64,000 nt of DNA from Nocardiopsis quinghaiensis. GTDB lineage: Bacteria > Actinomycetota > Actinomycetes > Streptosporangiales > Streptosporangiaceae. The stretch lies in contig NZ_ML703337.1 in assembly GCF_008638365.1 (NCBI RefSeq), forward strand, positions 1 to 64,000, written 5' to 3'. Positions 17,372 to 25,999 of the stretch are shown piece after piece (position 1 is the first letter of the stretch; each line of letters begins with the position of its first letter). Under the pieces are notes generated by a model that was given only the letters and a program-made list of their open reading frames with translations, had not been told where the DNA came from and did no database searches. The position numbers were made by a program, and so were the translations under genes.

Positions 17372-17437
17372 CGTACGGGCGGCTGGCCATGAGGGCCTTA
17401 GGCGCCCTTTACGCCGAACCGTGGGTACGTTGGCCGC

Positions 17438-17935
17438 TTGAACACCTCACTGGAAAACACCGGCCCGACCGACCACGACCCAGAGTCCGACGAGTCCGAC
17501 GAGACCACGGAGGCCGCCACCGAGACGGTGGCCGCCGAGGAGTCCGCCTCCAGCGTGGAACCCCGACCCGGGGGTGTGCTCTCCACGGAGACCTTCAGCC
17601 TGGTCGCCCTGTTCCTGCTCGCCATCACCGTGTTCTCCGGCCAGCTGATCGGGCTGCTCGCGACCGTGAGCTCCATCGGCGACCAGCCCGTGGCCGCGGC
17701 GCAGGTGGCCCAGCTCAACACGCAGATCACCGTCAGCGGCACACTGGCCGCGGCCACCGCCCTCACGGCCGCCCTCGCGTTCGTCCTCTCCGGTACCGGG
17801 ACCCGGCACTGGGCGCGCTGGACCGCCTCGGCGGTCCTGATCACGGGCCTGCTGCTCGTGGTGGTGGCGGTCCTGACCTATCTCCAGGTACCGGCCGGGG
17901 TGGAGCAGCAGCCCCCCATGACGCCGACGGGATGA
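17438..17935 (+). CDS. Small membrane protein, paralogue 1 of 3
   Basis: A 165-residue protein with an acidic, Thr/Glu-rich disordered N-terminus (residues 1-45) followed by three membrane spans: about 50-74 (FSLVALFLLAITVFSGQLIG), 92-116, and 128-150 (SAVLITGLLLVVVAVLTYL). The pair STETFSLV...SGQLIGLL and TGTRHWARWTASAVLITGLLL is shared with the next two genes, so these are tandem duplicates. The start is TTG 17438, aligned with the GTG starts of the paralogues; a -10-like TACGTT ends six bases before it, and no ribosome-binding site is present. Family and function are not recognised. The order N-terminal acidic tail, then membrane, suggests a membrane-anchored partner of a cytoplasmic factor; this is speculative. 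Confidence 0.72.
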   Translation: MNTSLENTGPTDHDPESDESDETTEAATETVAAEESASSVEPRPGGVLSTETFSLVALFLLAITVFSGQLIGLLATVSSIGDQPVAAAQVAQLNTQITVSGTLAAATALTAALAFVLSGTGTRHWARWTASAVLITGLLLVVVAVLTYLQVPAGVEQQPPMTPTG

Positions 17936-18204
17936 CCGCCCGGGCGCGGGGGCCGGCTCTCCGGGAGCCGGGCCCCGGCCGCGGACCCCGGGCGTCCGCC
18001 GCCCACCGGGGAGGGGCCGCCGCCGACCGCCTGGCCCCCGCCGGAACGCGATGGACCCGAGCGCGGCGGCGGCCACGCGACGGACCGAGCACGTGCTGCT
18101 TGTTCTGCGCGGAACGGGCGACTGGTCACGATATGGCCGAAAGTGGCCACCGAGCGTGTGTTATCCCCCTCGGAACCGGGATGAGCGCGCGGTATTTTGG
18201 CGCC

Positions 18205-18708
18205 GTGAGTACCTCTCCAGAAGACAAGAACCCCGCCGACCACTCCTCTCCCGAGGACGGAGCGGCCGAGGCCTCCACCACGGACACCGCGGCCGAGGCC
18301 TCCGCCACGGACACCGGGGCGGGCGACGCCTTCCTCGCGGGCACACCGATGGGGACGGCCCCCGCGACGGGCGGACTGTTCTCCGCCGAGACCTTCGGCG
18401 TCATCGGACTGATGCTGTTCGCCCTGGTCGCCCTCAACACCCGGCTCCTCCAGCTCTTCGGCTGGTTCTTCGTGGGCGGGATCCCGACGGTGCAGAGCCG
18501 GGGGGAGATCAGCATGTACACGGGCGAGGTGGCCGCTGCGGGCGGCCTGAGCGCCCTGGCCGTGCTCGCCGGGGCCGTGGCGCTGTTCCGGGGCAACGCC
18601 TCCACACGGGCCTGGGCCCGCTGGGCCGCCGCGGCGACCGTGATCACGGGCGCCCTACTGCTCCTGGTCTCGGTCCTGACCTTCGTGAACCTGCCCCAGT
18701 CCCCCTGA
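18205..18708 (+). CDS. Small membrane protein, paralogue 2 of 3
   Basis: A 167-residue relative of the flanking genes. It starts VSTSPEDKNPADHSSPEDGA and has an Ala/Thr/Asp-rich tail with a short internal repeat (AEASTTDTAAEASATDTGAG). It then has the shared FSAETFGVIGLMLFALVALN span, a second span near 110-130, and STRAWARWAAAATVITGALL followed by LLVSVLTFVNL. It is the most diverged copy: the loop between spans 1 and 2 carries VGGIPTVQSRGEISMYTG instead of the IGDQPV segment of the others. The GTG start at 18205 lies six bases after TATTTT and has no ribosome-binding site. Function unknown. Confidence 0.72.
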   Translation: MSTSPEDKNPADHSSPEDGAAEASTTDTAAEASATDTGAGDAFLAGTPMGTAPATGGLFSAETFGVIGLMLFALVALNTRLLQLFGWFFVGGIPTVQSRGEISMYTGEVAAAGGLSALAVLAGAVALFRGNASTRAWARWAAAATVITGALLLLVSVLTFVNLPQSP

Positions 18709-18851
18709 GCCCTCGGCCGCACCCGGCGGGCCCGGACCCCGGACGGGGCGCCGGCCGACGGGAAGGCTCCTTGCCCGCCGTTGCCATACCGAATACACGA
18801 GTGGGCGTTTCACAGAACCTCCTTTGGTGCTTCCGCGGATACGTTGGCCAC

Positions 18852-19388
18852 GTGAGCACATCACCGGAAGACCGCGAACCGAACGACCGCGCCTGGGATG
18901 CCGACCACGCCCGGGCCGCCGACGACGCACCGACCACCGGGGCCGAGCCCTCGTTCGCGCCCCAGGAGGGCGCCGGGGCCGAGGCGGCCGCCCCGCGGGA
19001 GGAGGGGGAGTCTCCCGCGGAGCCCGGCCCGGGTGGCATCCTCTCGGCGGAGACCTTCGCCCTGACCTCGCTGGTCCTGCTCGCCGTGACCGTACTCTCG
19101 GGCCAGCTGTTCCAGCTCTTCACCACCATGCTCCTCATCGGCGACCAGCCGGTTCCCTCGAACCAGGTGGCGCAGTTCTCCACCCAGGTGGTCATCAGCG
19201 GCGTAGCGGCCGCCGTCGCGGCGCTGGCGGCGGGGATCTCACTCCTCATGGCCGGCGCCGGAACCCGACCCTGGGCGCGGTGGGTGGCCACCACGGCGCT
19301 GATCGTGAGCCTGCTGCTGGTGCTCCTGGCGGTCGTGACGTACATCCTGATGCCGGCCGGCGCGGAGATGCAGCAGCCCACGTTCTGA
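18852..19388 (+). CDS. Small membrane protein, paralogue 3 of 3
   Basis: A 178-residue protein with the same layout: a charged tail of about 60 residues beginning VSTSPEDREPNDRAWDADHA, then ILSAETFALTSLVLLAVTVL (span 1), a loop MLLIGDQPVPSNQVAQFSTQ shared with paralogue 1, span 2, and GTRPWARWVATTALIVSLLL with a final span. The GTG start at 18852 is placed six bases after TACGTT in the sequence TACGTTGGCCAC, almost identical to paralogue 1 (TACGTTGGCCGC). No ribosome-binding site, so a leaderless message is likely. A bidirectional terminator follows at 19429. No function recognised. Confidence 0.74.
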   Translation: MSTSPEDREPNDRAWDADHARAADDAPTTGAEPSFAPQEGAGAEAAAPREEGESPAEPGPGGILSAETFALTSLVLLAVTVLSGQLFQLFTTMLLIGDQPVPSNQVAQFSTQVVISGVAAAVAALAAGISLLMAGAGTRPWARWVATTALIVSLLLVLLAVVTYILMPAGAEMQQPTF

Positions 19389-19428
19389 GGACGGCCCTGG
19401 CCGGCGGCGCCCGGCACGGGACCCTCCC

Positions 19429-19446
19429 GAGGGTCCGGAAAGCGGC
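19429..19446. terminator. Hairpin terminator between convergent genes
   Basis: GGACCCTC and GAGGGTCC pair perfectly around a 2-base centre (19429-19446), between the stop of the third membrane paralogue (plus) and the thymidine phosphorylase stop (minus). A second GC-rich stem (TCCGGA arms) follows directly. No U-tract is present, as is common in actinomycetes. Confidence 0.6.
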
Positions 19447-19468
19447 GGAGCCGCCCTCCGGAAGCAGG

Positions 19469-20758
19469 TCAGGCGATCCGGTCGATCACCAGCGGCCGGG
19501 CCTCGTAGCCGGCCTCCGGGTCGATGTCGAAGGCGCCCTCCAGCGCCTCGGCCGCGCGCTCGAACCGCTCCGCCTCGTCCGCGTACAGGGTGAACAGGGG
19601 CTCTCCCGCCACGACCTCCTCGCCCGGCTTGGCGTGCAGGGTCATCCCGGCTCCGAAGGACACCGCGTCCTCCTTGCGGGCCCGGCCCGCGCCCAGCCGC
19701 CACGCGGCCAGCCCCACCTGGTAGGCGTCCAGCCGGGTGACCGTGCCCGTGGCCGGGGCGAGCACCACCCGGTGCTCGGCGGCCACCGGCAGCGGCGCCT
19801 CCGGGTCACCGCCCTGCGCCCGGACCAACCGCTTCCAGGAGGCCAGGGCGCTGCCGTCCCGCAGGGCCTCGGCGGGGTCCTTGACCCCGTTCTCCCCGGG
19901 CGTCAGCCCGGCCGCGGCCAGCATCTCCCGGGCCAGCGCCACGGTCAGCTCCACCACGTCCGCGGGCCCGCCGCCGGCGAGGACCTCCACCGACTCGGCG
20001 ACCTCCAGCGCGTTGCCCACCCGGCGGCCCAGCGGCGTGGCCATGTCGGTGAGCAGGGCGACCGTGCGCACCCCGTGGTCGTTGCCGATGTCGACCATCG
20101 TGCGGGCCAGCTCCCGGGCGGAGGCGACGTCCTTCATGAACGCGCCCGACCCCACCTTGACGTCCAGCACCAGCGAGCCGGTGCCCTCGGCGAGCTTCTT
20201 GCTCATGATGGAGGCCGCGATCAGCGGGATGGACTCCACCGTCCCGGTCACGTCGCGCAGCGCGTACAGCTTCCGGTCGGCCGGGGCCAGCCCGGACCCC
20301 GCCGCGCAGATCACCCCGCCGGTGGAGTCCAGCACCCGCCGCATCTCCCCGGTGGACAGCGACGCCCGCCAGCCGGGGATCGACTCCAGCTTGTCCAGGG
20401 TTCCACCGGTGTGGCCCAGCCCCCGCCCGGACAGCTGCGGCACGGCCGCGCCGCACGCCGCGACGGTCGGGGTGAGCGGCAGGGTGATCTTGTCGCCCAC
20501 CCCGCCCGTGGAGTGCTTGTCGGTGGTGGGCCGGTCCAGGTCGGAGAAGTCCAGGCGCTCCCCCGAGGCCAGCATCGCCTCGGTCCAGCGGCCGACCTCG
20601 GTCCGGTTCATCCCCCGCAGGAAGATCGCCATGGCCAGCGCCGACATCTGCTCCTCGGCCACCTCGCCCCGGGTGTAGGCGTCGATCACCCAGTCGATCT
20701 GTCCTGGGGTGAGCTCGCCCCCGTCGCGCTTGGCTCGGATGACCTCGATGACGTCCAT
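19469..20758 (-). CDS. deoA: Thymidine phosphorylase
   Basis: A 429-residue pyrimidine-nucleoside phosphorylase that splits (deoxy)thymidine/uridine with phosphate to the base and (2-deoxy)ribose-1-phosphate. It starts MDVIEVIRAKRDGGELT and contains the phosphate-binding DKHSTGGVGDKITLPL near 83-98, then LSGRGLGHTGGTLDKLESIP (the family signature), MSKKLAEG and VLDVKVGSGAFMKD. The ATG at 20758 has GGAAGG seven bases upstream. It is the last gene of the first nucleoside block, 91 bases after cytidine deaminase. With the deaminase it gives a complete route from cytidine to uracil plus sugar phosphate. deoC in block 2 would then take the sugar after mutase action. Confidence 0.93.
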   Translation of the reverse strand: MDVIEVIRAKRDGGELTPGQIDWVIDAYTRGEVAEEQMSALAMAIFLRGMNRTEVGRWTEAMLASGERLDFSDLDRPTTDKHSTGGVGDKITLPLTPTVAACGAAVPQLSGRGLGHTGGTLDKLESIPGWRASLSTGEMRRVLDSTGGVICAAGSGLAPADRKLYALRDVTGTVESIPLIAASIMSKKLAEGTGSLVLDVKVGSGAFMKDVASARELARTMVDIGNDHGVRTVALLTDMATPLGRRVGNALEVAESVEVLAGGGPADVVELTVALAREMLAAAGLTPGENGVKDPAEALRDGSALASWKRLVRAQGGDPEAPLPVAAEHRVVLAPATGTVTRLDAYQVGLAAWRLGAGRARKEDAVSFGAGMTLHAKPGEEVVAGEPLFTLYADEAERFERAAEALEGAFDIDPEAGYEARPLVIDRIA

Positions 20759-20849
20759 GTCATGTCCTTCCTGGCGGGAAAACACGTCTCCCCGGTCGCC
20801 GCGAGGCGGGCGGCGTCCGGGGAGGCGGGGCACTGATCGGGCTAATCGA

Positions 20850-21260
20850 TTATGTGAGGTCGTCCGGGCCGAAGGCCTGCGGCAGGACCTGGTCCATGGT
20901 CCGGACTCCCTCGGGGGTGTCCACCAGCATGTGCGGACCGCCGTGCTCGAACAGCAGCTGTCGGCAGCGCCCGCACGGCATGAGGGTCTCCCCCCGGCCG
21001 TCCACGCAGCTGAACGCCCTCAGGCGGCCTCCGCCGGAGGCGTACAGGGCGCTGACCAGTCCGCACTCGGCGCACAGGCCCAGCCCGTAGGAGGCGTTCT
21101 CCACGTTGCAGCCGCTGACCACCCGGCCGTCGTCGACCAGGGCCGCCGCGCCCACCGGGTAGTTCGAGTAGGGCGCGTAGGCCCGGGCCATGGCCTGGCG
21201 GGCCGCGGTCCGCAGCTCCGCCCAGTCCACGGTCCGGGAGTCCGGGGGTCCGTCCGTCAT
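20850..21260 (-). CDS. cdd: Cytidine deaminase
   Basis: A 136-residue tetrameric-type cytidine deaminase converting (deoxy)cytidine to (deoxy)uridine. The zinc site is visible: CAE at 63-65 (Cys63 ligand, Glu65 proton shuttle) in SGCNVENASYGLGLCAECGL, and PCGRCRQ at 95-101 (Cys96, Cys99). Its ATG at 21260 overlaps the upstream permease stop (ATGA), so it is translationally coupled to the transporter. The position between the importer and deoA shows the order of use: uptake, deamination, phosphorolysis. Confidence 0.93.
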   Translation of the reverse strand: MTDGPPDSRTVDWAELRTAARQAMARAYAPYSNYPVGAAALVDDGRVVSGCNVENASYGLGLCAECGLVSALYASGGGRLRAFSCVDGRGETLMPCGRCRQLLFEHGGPHMLVDTPEGVRTMDQVLPQAFGPDDLT

Positions 21261-22519
21261 GACCGGCTCGCCCTCCACTGCTTGCCGATCCCGGCGGGCG
21301 GCCGCAGCCTCTGGGAGGCCAGCGAGAGCACCAGCAGGGTGGTGATGTGCGGGCTGTAGGTGGCCAGCTCGCGCGGGAGCGAGTCGGTGGAGAAGTACCA
21401 CATCAGCAGCAGGACCCCGATGAGCGCACCGGCGGCGGCCAGTCCCTTGCGGTCCCGGCGCACCTGCCACAGGGCCACCGCCAGCAGGGCCACCGCCAGG
21501 AGCAGCAGCAGAGCGTGGACGGCCGCGCCGCCGCCGCGCACCTGGAGCGCGTCGGTGTAGCCGAACAGGCCCGCGCCCATGGCCAGTCCGCCCGGGCGCC
21601 AGTTCCCGAAGATCATCGCGGCCAGACCGATGAAGCCGCGACCGCCGGTCTGCCCCTCCTGGTAGATCTGCGAGGCCACGATGGCCAGGAACACACCGCC
21701 CATGCCGGCCAGGCCGCCGGAGACGGTCACCGCGACGTACTTGAGGCTGTACACCGGCACACCGAGGGACTCGGCGGCGTCGGGGTTCTCGCCCACCGAG
21801 CGCAGCCGCAGGCCGAAGGTGGTCCGCCACAGCACCAGGTAGGTCAGCGGGACCATCAGGATCGCGACGACCGTCAGCGCGGGCATGTACGTGGTCGCGC
21901 CGACCACCAGCGAGGCCAGGTCGGCGACCAGGAAGATCCCGCTGTCGGCGACAGGGCCGAGCACGTCGGCGACGAAGGGCAGGCCCCACACCGGGAACGA
22001 CGGCGCCATCGGCGACTGGGCCGCGCCCGCGCCGGGCACGTCGGAGTAGACCAGGATCGACAGGTAGCGCATGGCGCCGAGCATGAGGATGTTGATCGCC
22101 ACGCCGGAGACGATGTGGTCCACCGCGAAGGTCACCGTGGCCACGGCGTGCAGGAGCCCGCCCGCCATACCGGCGAGCACGCCCGCCAGCAGGCCGATCC
22201 ACGGGTTGTCCGTGGACCAGGCGAAGTAGGCACCGAACCAGGTGCCCAGGATCATCATGCCTTCCAGGCCGATGTTGATGATGCCCGCGCGCTCGGACCA
22301 CAGACCGCCCAGGGCGGCCAGGCCGATGGGTACCGCGAAGGTGATGGTGGTGTTGATGGTGCCCGCGTCGGTGAGCATGTCCTGGCCGGTGATGACACGC
22401 AGCCCCGACAGGGACACCAGCACCGCGCCGAACAGGGTGAGGAAGCGCCAGCGCGACCACCCCCGTGGCCGCCGCGGGGCCTTGGCCACCGGCTCCATCA
22501 CGTTGATCTCCTGGCTCAC
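21257..22519 (-). CDS. Nucleoside ABC transporter permease (second)
   Basis: A 420-residue BPD_transp_2-family permease of the BMP-dependent nucleoside importer type (NupQ/YufQ-like). About nine or ten hydrophobic spans are visible. The conserved stretch GLWSERAGIINIGLEGMMIL, near residues 72-91, is a hallmark of this family, as is LRLRSVGENPDAAESLGV in the coupling loop. The C-terminus is hydrophobic and ends with a basic tail. The GTG at 22519 overlaps the preceding permease stop (GTGA). With the first permease, the double ATPase and the BMP lipoprotein it makes a complete importer. Confidence 0.88.
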   Translation of the reverse strand: MSQEINVMEPVAKAPRRPRGWSRWRFLTLFGAVLVSLSGLRVITGQDMLTDAGTINTTITFAVPIGLAALGGLWSERAGIINIGLEGMMILGTWFGAYFAWSTDNPWIGLLAGVLAGMAGGLLHAVATVTFAVDHIVSGVAINILMLGAMRYLSILVYSDVPGAGAAQSPMAPSFPVWGLPFVADVLGPVADSGIFLVADLASLVVGATTYMPALTVVAILMVPLTYLVLWRTTFGLRLRSVGENPDAAESLGVPVYSLKYVAVTVSGGLAGMGGVFLAIVASQIYQEGQTGGRGFIGLAAMIFGNWRPGGLAMGAGLFGYTDALQVRGGGAAVHALLLLLAVALLAVALWQVRRDRKGLAAAGALIGVLLLMWYFSTDSLPRELATYSPHITTLLVLSLASQRLRPPAGIGKQWRASRS

Positions 22520-24090
22520 TGGGCCTCCCCGCCGCGCTTGCCGTCGGAGTCGGGAACGGTGTCCTCGCCGTCGGCGCTCCCGCCCCCGTGTACCGGGGAC
22601 ACGGTCTCCGTCTCCTGTGTGGTCGACCCGGCGGTGGTGCCGAGCTGTTTGCCGATCTGCTGCTGCTGGTAGCGGCGGCCCCAGCGGTGCACGACCTCGT
22701 AGACCACCACGACGGTGAGCACGATGGTGGCCTGCGAGATGACCGCGATCTCCTGCGGGATGCCGTCGAAGGGCAGGATGCCCGACGCCTGGCTCAGGAA
22801 GGCCCAGAACAGGGAGGCGAAGACGATGCCCACCGGGTGGTTGCGGCCCAGCAGGGCGATGGCGATACCGATGAAGCCGATACCGGTCGGGAAGTCCAGG
22901 GCGTAGTAGTAGGAACTGCCCAGCAGCTGGGGCAGGCCCACCAGGCCGGCGACCATGCCCGAGAAGAGCATGGACAGGAACACCATCTTCCTGACGTTCA
23001 CGCCGCTGGCCTCGGCCGCCGTCTGCGACTCGCCGGTGGCCCGCAGCTCGAAGCCGAAGCGGGTCCGGTTGAGCATCACCCAGTAGCCGACACCGACCGC
23101 GACGGCCAGGAACACGAAGCCGAAGATCCTGTCGTCGGAGCCGAGGAAGCCCGCGGGGATGCCCGGGACCCAGGACGACTCGGGCATGGGCGGGGTGCCG
23201 ATGTTGTTGGTGCTGATCTCCACCGCGAGGCGGTCGGTGCTCAGCAGGTAGGCGGTGATACCGGTGGCGATCGAGTTGAGCATGATCGTGGAGATCACCT
23301 CGGACACGCCCCGGGTCACCTTGAGGTAGCCGGCGATACCGGCCCACGCTCCGCCGACGGCCACGGCCGTGACGATGATGACGATCTGGCTGAGCACCGG
23401 AGGCAGCACGAGGTAGCCGCCCACGGCGGCCGCCAGCAGCGCGGCGAGCCGGTACTGGCCGTCCACGCCGATGTTGAACAGCTTCATCTTGAAGCCGATC
23501 GCCACGGCGACGGCGGCCAGGTAGTAGGTGGTGCCGTCGTTGATGACCCGCACCAGGCTGTCGGGCCTGGTGCCGTACTCGACCATCCGGTCGAACGTGG
23601 CCAGCGGCGGGATGCCGCTGAAGTACAGCACGGCCGCGGTGACCGCGATGGCGATGACACCCGCGGCCAGGACCGCGGCGAAGGACAGCGCCAGCATCGT
23701 CGACAGCCGGTGGAACAGCAGGAACGCCGCGGCGGAGCCGACCAGGGCGCCCAGGGCGGCGGCGACCGGCTCGACCAGGGACAGGTCAAGGAACCATGCG
23801 GTCAGCAGGCCCGAGACCACCGACAGCACCAGGGCCGTCGGGACGACCAGGGTGGTGTGCAGGACCGTTCGCTCCTCGCGGGCGCCGACGGCGCCCGTGC
23901 CGCGCCCGCCGGGCACCAGGGGCCCGGTCCAGGCCACGGCGGCGAAGGCCGCCACGACGCCGATGACCAGCGCCACCCACCACAGCAGCGCCGTGTCCAG
24001 GACCACGGTCAGCAGCGTTCCCAGGGCCAGGGAGGCGCCCAGCGCCGCGGGTGCGGGCAGGCCCGTGTCGGGACGGGGAATCCTACTCAT
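22516..24090 (-). CDS. Nucleoside ABC transporter permease (first)
   Basis: A 524-residue permease of the NupP/YufP-like group. It is longer than usual (about 350-400) because of an N-terminal extension with five or so extra hydrophobic segments (residues 10-150) and a hydrophilic Gln/Thr/Ser-rich C-terminal tail after about 470. Family marks are KMKLFNIGVDGQYRLAALLA, TRGVSEVISTIMLNSIATGI and FGFELRATGESQTAAEASGV. The ATG at 24090 overlaps the ATPase stop by eight bases. What the N-terminal membrane extension does is unknown, although it is common in actinobacterial versions. Confidence 0.87.
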   Translation of the reverse strand: MSRIPRPDTGLPAPAALGASLALGTLLTVVLDTALLWWVALVIGVVAAFAAVAWTGPLVPGGRGTGAVGAREERTVLHTTLVVPTALVLSVVSGLLTAWFLDLSLVEPVAAALGALVGSAAAFLLFHRLSTMLALSFAAVLAAGVIAIAVTAAVLYFSGIPPLATFDRMVEYGTRPDSLVRVINDGTTYYLAAVAVAIGFKMKLFNIGVDGQYRLAALLAAAVGGYLVLPPVLSQIVIIVTAVAVGGAWAGIAGYLKVTRGVSEVISTIMLNSIATGITAYLLSTDRLAVEISTNNIGTPPMPESSWVPGIPAGFLGSDDRIFGFVFLAVAVGVGYWVMLNRTRFGFELRATGESQTAAEASGVNVRKMVFLSMLFSGMVAGLVGLPQLLGSSYYYALDFPTGIGFIGIAIALLGRNHPVGIVFASLFWAFLSQASGILPFDGIPQEIAVISQATIVLTVVVVYEVVHRWGRRYQQQQIGKQLGTTAGSTTQETETVSPVHGGGSADGEDTVPDSDGKRGGEAQ

Positions 24091-25660
24091 GCGTGCCGCC
24101 CTCACCTTCCGTGCTCTTGTCGGCCCCGTCCAGTCCGGCACCGGTCATGGCCGAGCCCAGCTGTTCGGGCGTGACGGTGGTCGGGTCAGCCTGGGCGACC
24201 AGGCGGCCGCGCAGGATCACGTGCAGGGTGTCGGACATACCGATCAGCTCGTCCAGGTCGGCGGAGACCAGCAGCACCGCCAGACCGGCGGCGCGGGCGT
24301 CGCGCAGCTGCTCCCAGATGGCGGCCTGGGCGCCCACGTCCACACCGCGGGTGGGATGTGCCGCGACCAGGAAGCGCGGGGACCCGCTCATCTCCCTGCC
24401 GATGATGAACTTCTGCTGGTTGCCGCCGGACAGGGCGTCGGCGACCACGTCGATGTTGGGGGTGCGCACGTCGTACTCGGCGACGATGCGCTCGGAGTCG
24501 GCGCGCGCCCCGGTCCTGTTGATCCAGGGGCCGCGCACGCTGGGTTCCTTGGTCTGGTGGCCCAGGATGCGGTTCTCCCACAGCGGGGACTCCAGCAGCA
24601 TGCCGTGACGGTGCCGGTCCTCGGGGATGTAGCCCACACCCGCCTCGCGGATCCGCAGCGTGGACCAGCCGGTGACGTCGTGCTCCTCCAGGGAGATGCG
24701 CCCCGAGGCCAGCTGGCGCATGCCCATGATGGCCTCGATCAGCTCGGACTGGCCGTTGCCCTCCACACCGGCGACACCGACGATCTCGCCCCGGTGGATG
24801 TCCACGCTGACCCCGTCCACGACGGCCCGGCCGTCGGGGGAGTGGACGGTGACCCCGTCCAGGGACAGCACGACGTGGTCGGTGACGGTGGACTCCCGCA
24901 GCTCGGGCACGGGCAGTTCGCCGCCGACCATCAGCGTGGCCAGGTCCTGGGCGGTGGTGGTGCCCGGGTCCGCGGTGGCCACGGTGGTGCCGCGGCGGAT
25001 CACGGTGATCTCGTCGGCGACCGAGAGCACCTCGTCCAGCTTGTGGGAGATGAAGATGACGGTCAGGCCCTCGCGCTTGAGCTCGCGCAGGTTGTCGAAC
25101 AGCTCGTCGACCTCCTGCGGGACCAGGACGGCGGTGGGTTCGTCGAGGATGATGGTCCGCGCGCCGCGGTAGAGGACCTTGAGGATCTCCACGCGCTGGC
25201 GCTCGCCGACGCCCAGGTCCGCCATCAGGCGGTCGGGCTCGACTCCGAGCCCGTACTGGTCGGACAGCGTCCGGATGTGCGTGCGGGCGCGGTTGCCGAT
25301 GCCGAAGCGGCGCTCCGCACCCAGGACCACGTTCTCCAGCACGGTCAGGTTGTCGGCGAGCATGAAGTGCTGGTGCACCATGCCGATGCCGCTGCGGATG
25401 GCGTCGGAGGGCGAGTGGAAGCGCACCTCGCGGTCCCTGACGTGGATGTGGCCCTCGTCCGGGCGGTGCATGCCGTACAGGGTCTTCATCAACGTGGACT
25501 TGCCCGCACCGTTCTCGCCGACGATGGCGTGCACGGTACCGGGAGCCACGGTGATGTCGATGTCGTGGTTGGCCACGACCCCGGGAAAACGCTTGGTGAT
25601 CCCGCGCAGCTCAACGGCGGGGGGCTCCAGGCCCCCGTCGCCCGATGGCGTGCTGCTCAT
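24083..25660 (-). CDS. Nucleoside ABC transporter ATPase, two ABC domains
   Basis: A 525-residue fused double ATPase of the NupO/RbsA-like type. The first domain has Walker A GENGAGKST at 48-56, Q-loop HQHFMLADNL, signature LGVGERQRVEI and Walker B RTIILDEPTAVL. The second domain has a degenerate Walker A (GVEGNGQSE), signature LSGGNQQK and a segment RFLVAAHPTRGVDVG where Walker B has Ala-His in place of the usual Asp-Glu. A catalytically asymmetric pair is normal in this family. ATG 25660 follows GAGGAGAC. A 339-base gap with strong hairpins separates it from the BMP lipoprotein gene, which should be needed in excess. Confidence 0.9.
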   Translation of the reverse strand: MSSTPSGDGGLEPPAVELRGITKRFPGVVANHDIDITVAPGTVHAIVGENGAGKSTLMKTLYGMHRPDEGHIHVRDREVRFHSPSDAIRSGIGMVHQHFMLADNLTVLENVVLGAERRFGIGNRARTHIRTLSDQYGLGVEPDRLMADLGVGERQRVEILKVLYRGARTIILDEPTAVLVPQEVDELFDNLRELKREGLTVIFISHKLDEVLSVADEITVIRRGTTVATADPGTTTAQDLATLMVGGELPVPELRESTVTDHVVLSLDGVTVHSPDGRAVVDGVSVDIHRGEIVGVAGVEGNGQSELIEAIMGMRQLASGRISLEEHDVTGWSTLRIREAGVGYIPEDRHRHGMLLESPLWENRILGHQTKEPSVRGPWINRTGARADSERIVAEYDVRTPNIDVVADALSGGNQQKFIIGREMSGSPRFLVAAHPTRGVDVGAQAAIWEQLRDARAAGLAVLLVSADLDELIGMSDTLHVILRGRLVAQADPTTVTPEQLGSAMTGAGLDGADKSTEGEGGTHE

Positions 25661-25999
25661 CTGTCTCCTCGTGAACTTGCGGCGTGGCGCGGGCCGGAGG
25701 GGCCGGATCGCGGCCGCTTCCGGGCGCCCCCGTCGCGAAACGGCAACCGGGGCGGTACCGGCCCGGGGTCACCCGGTCCGGTACCGCCCGTGGATGCGGC
25801 CACCGCGGGTCCCGCCCCGCGGTGACTGTGTTTCTTGGGACCGGGCCCCAGGGGACCGGTCCGGGCGCCCGCGGGGTTCTGGAGGCGCCGGAGGTGGGAC
25901 TGCGAGGAACGAGCAGTCACACCGTAGGCCCCGAAGGTTCCCGCTCCTTGGGCGCTCGAACACGGACCAAAGCGAAGCGGAGGTCCGAAGGAACACTGT
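25661..25999. other. Hairpin-rich spacer between lipoprotein and ATPase genes
   Basis: No gene is seen. Two perfect inverted repeats stand out: ACCGCGGG (25802-25809) with CCCGCGGT (25816-25823), and GGGCGGTACCGG (25750-25761) with CCGGTACCGCCC (25778-25789), a 12-bp stem with a 16-base loop. In the minus-strand transcript they come after the lipoprotein stop and before the ATPase ribosome-binding site. They could be a partial terminator or 3' stabiliser that gives more binding protein than transporter, as in many ABC importers. That role is inferred. Confidence 0.6.
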
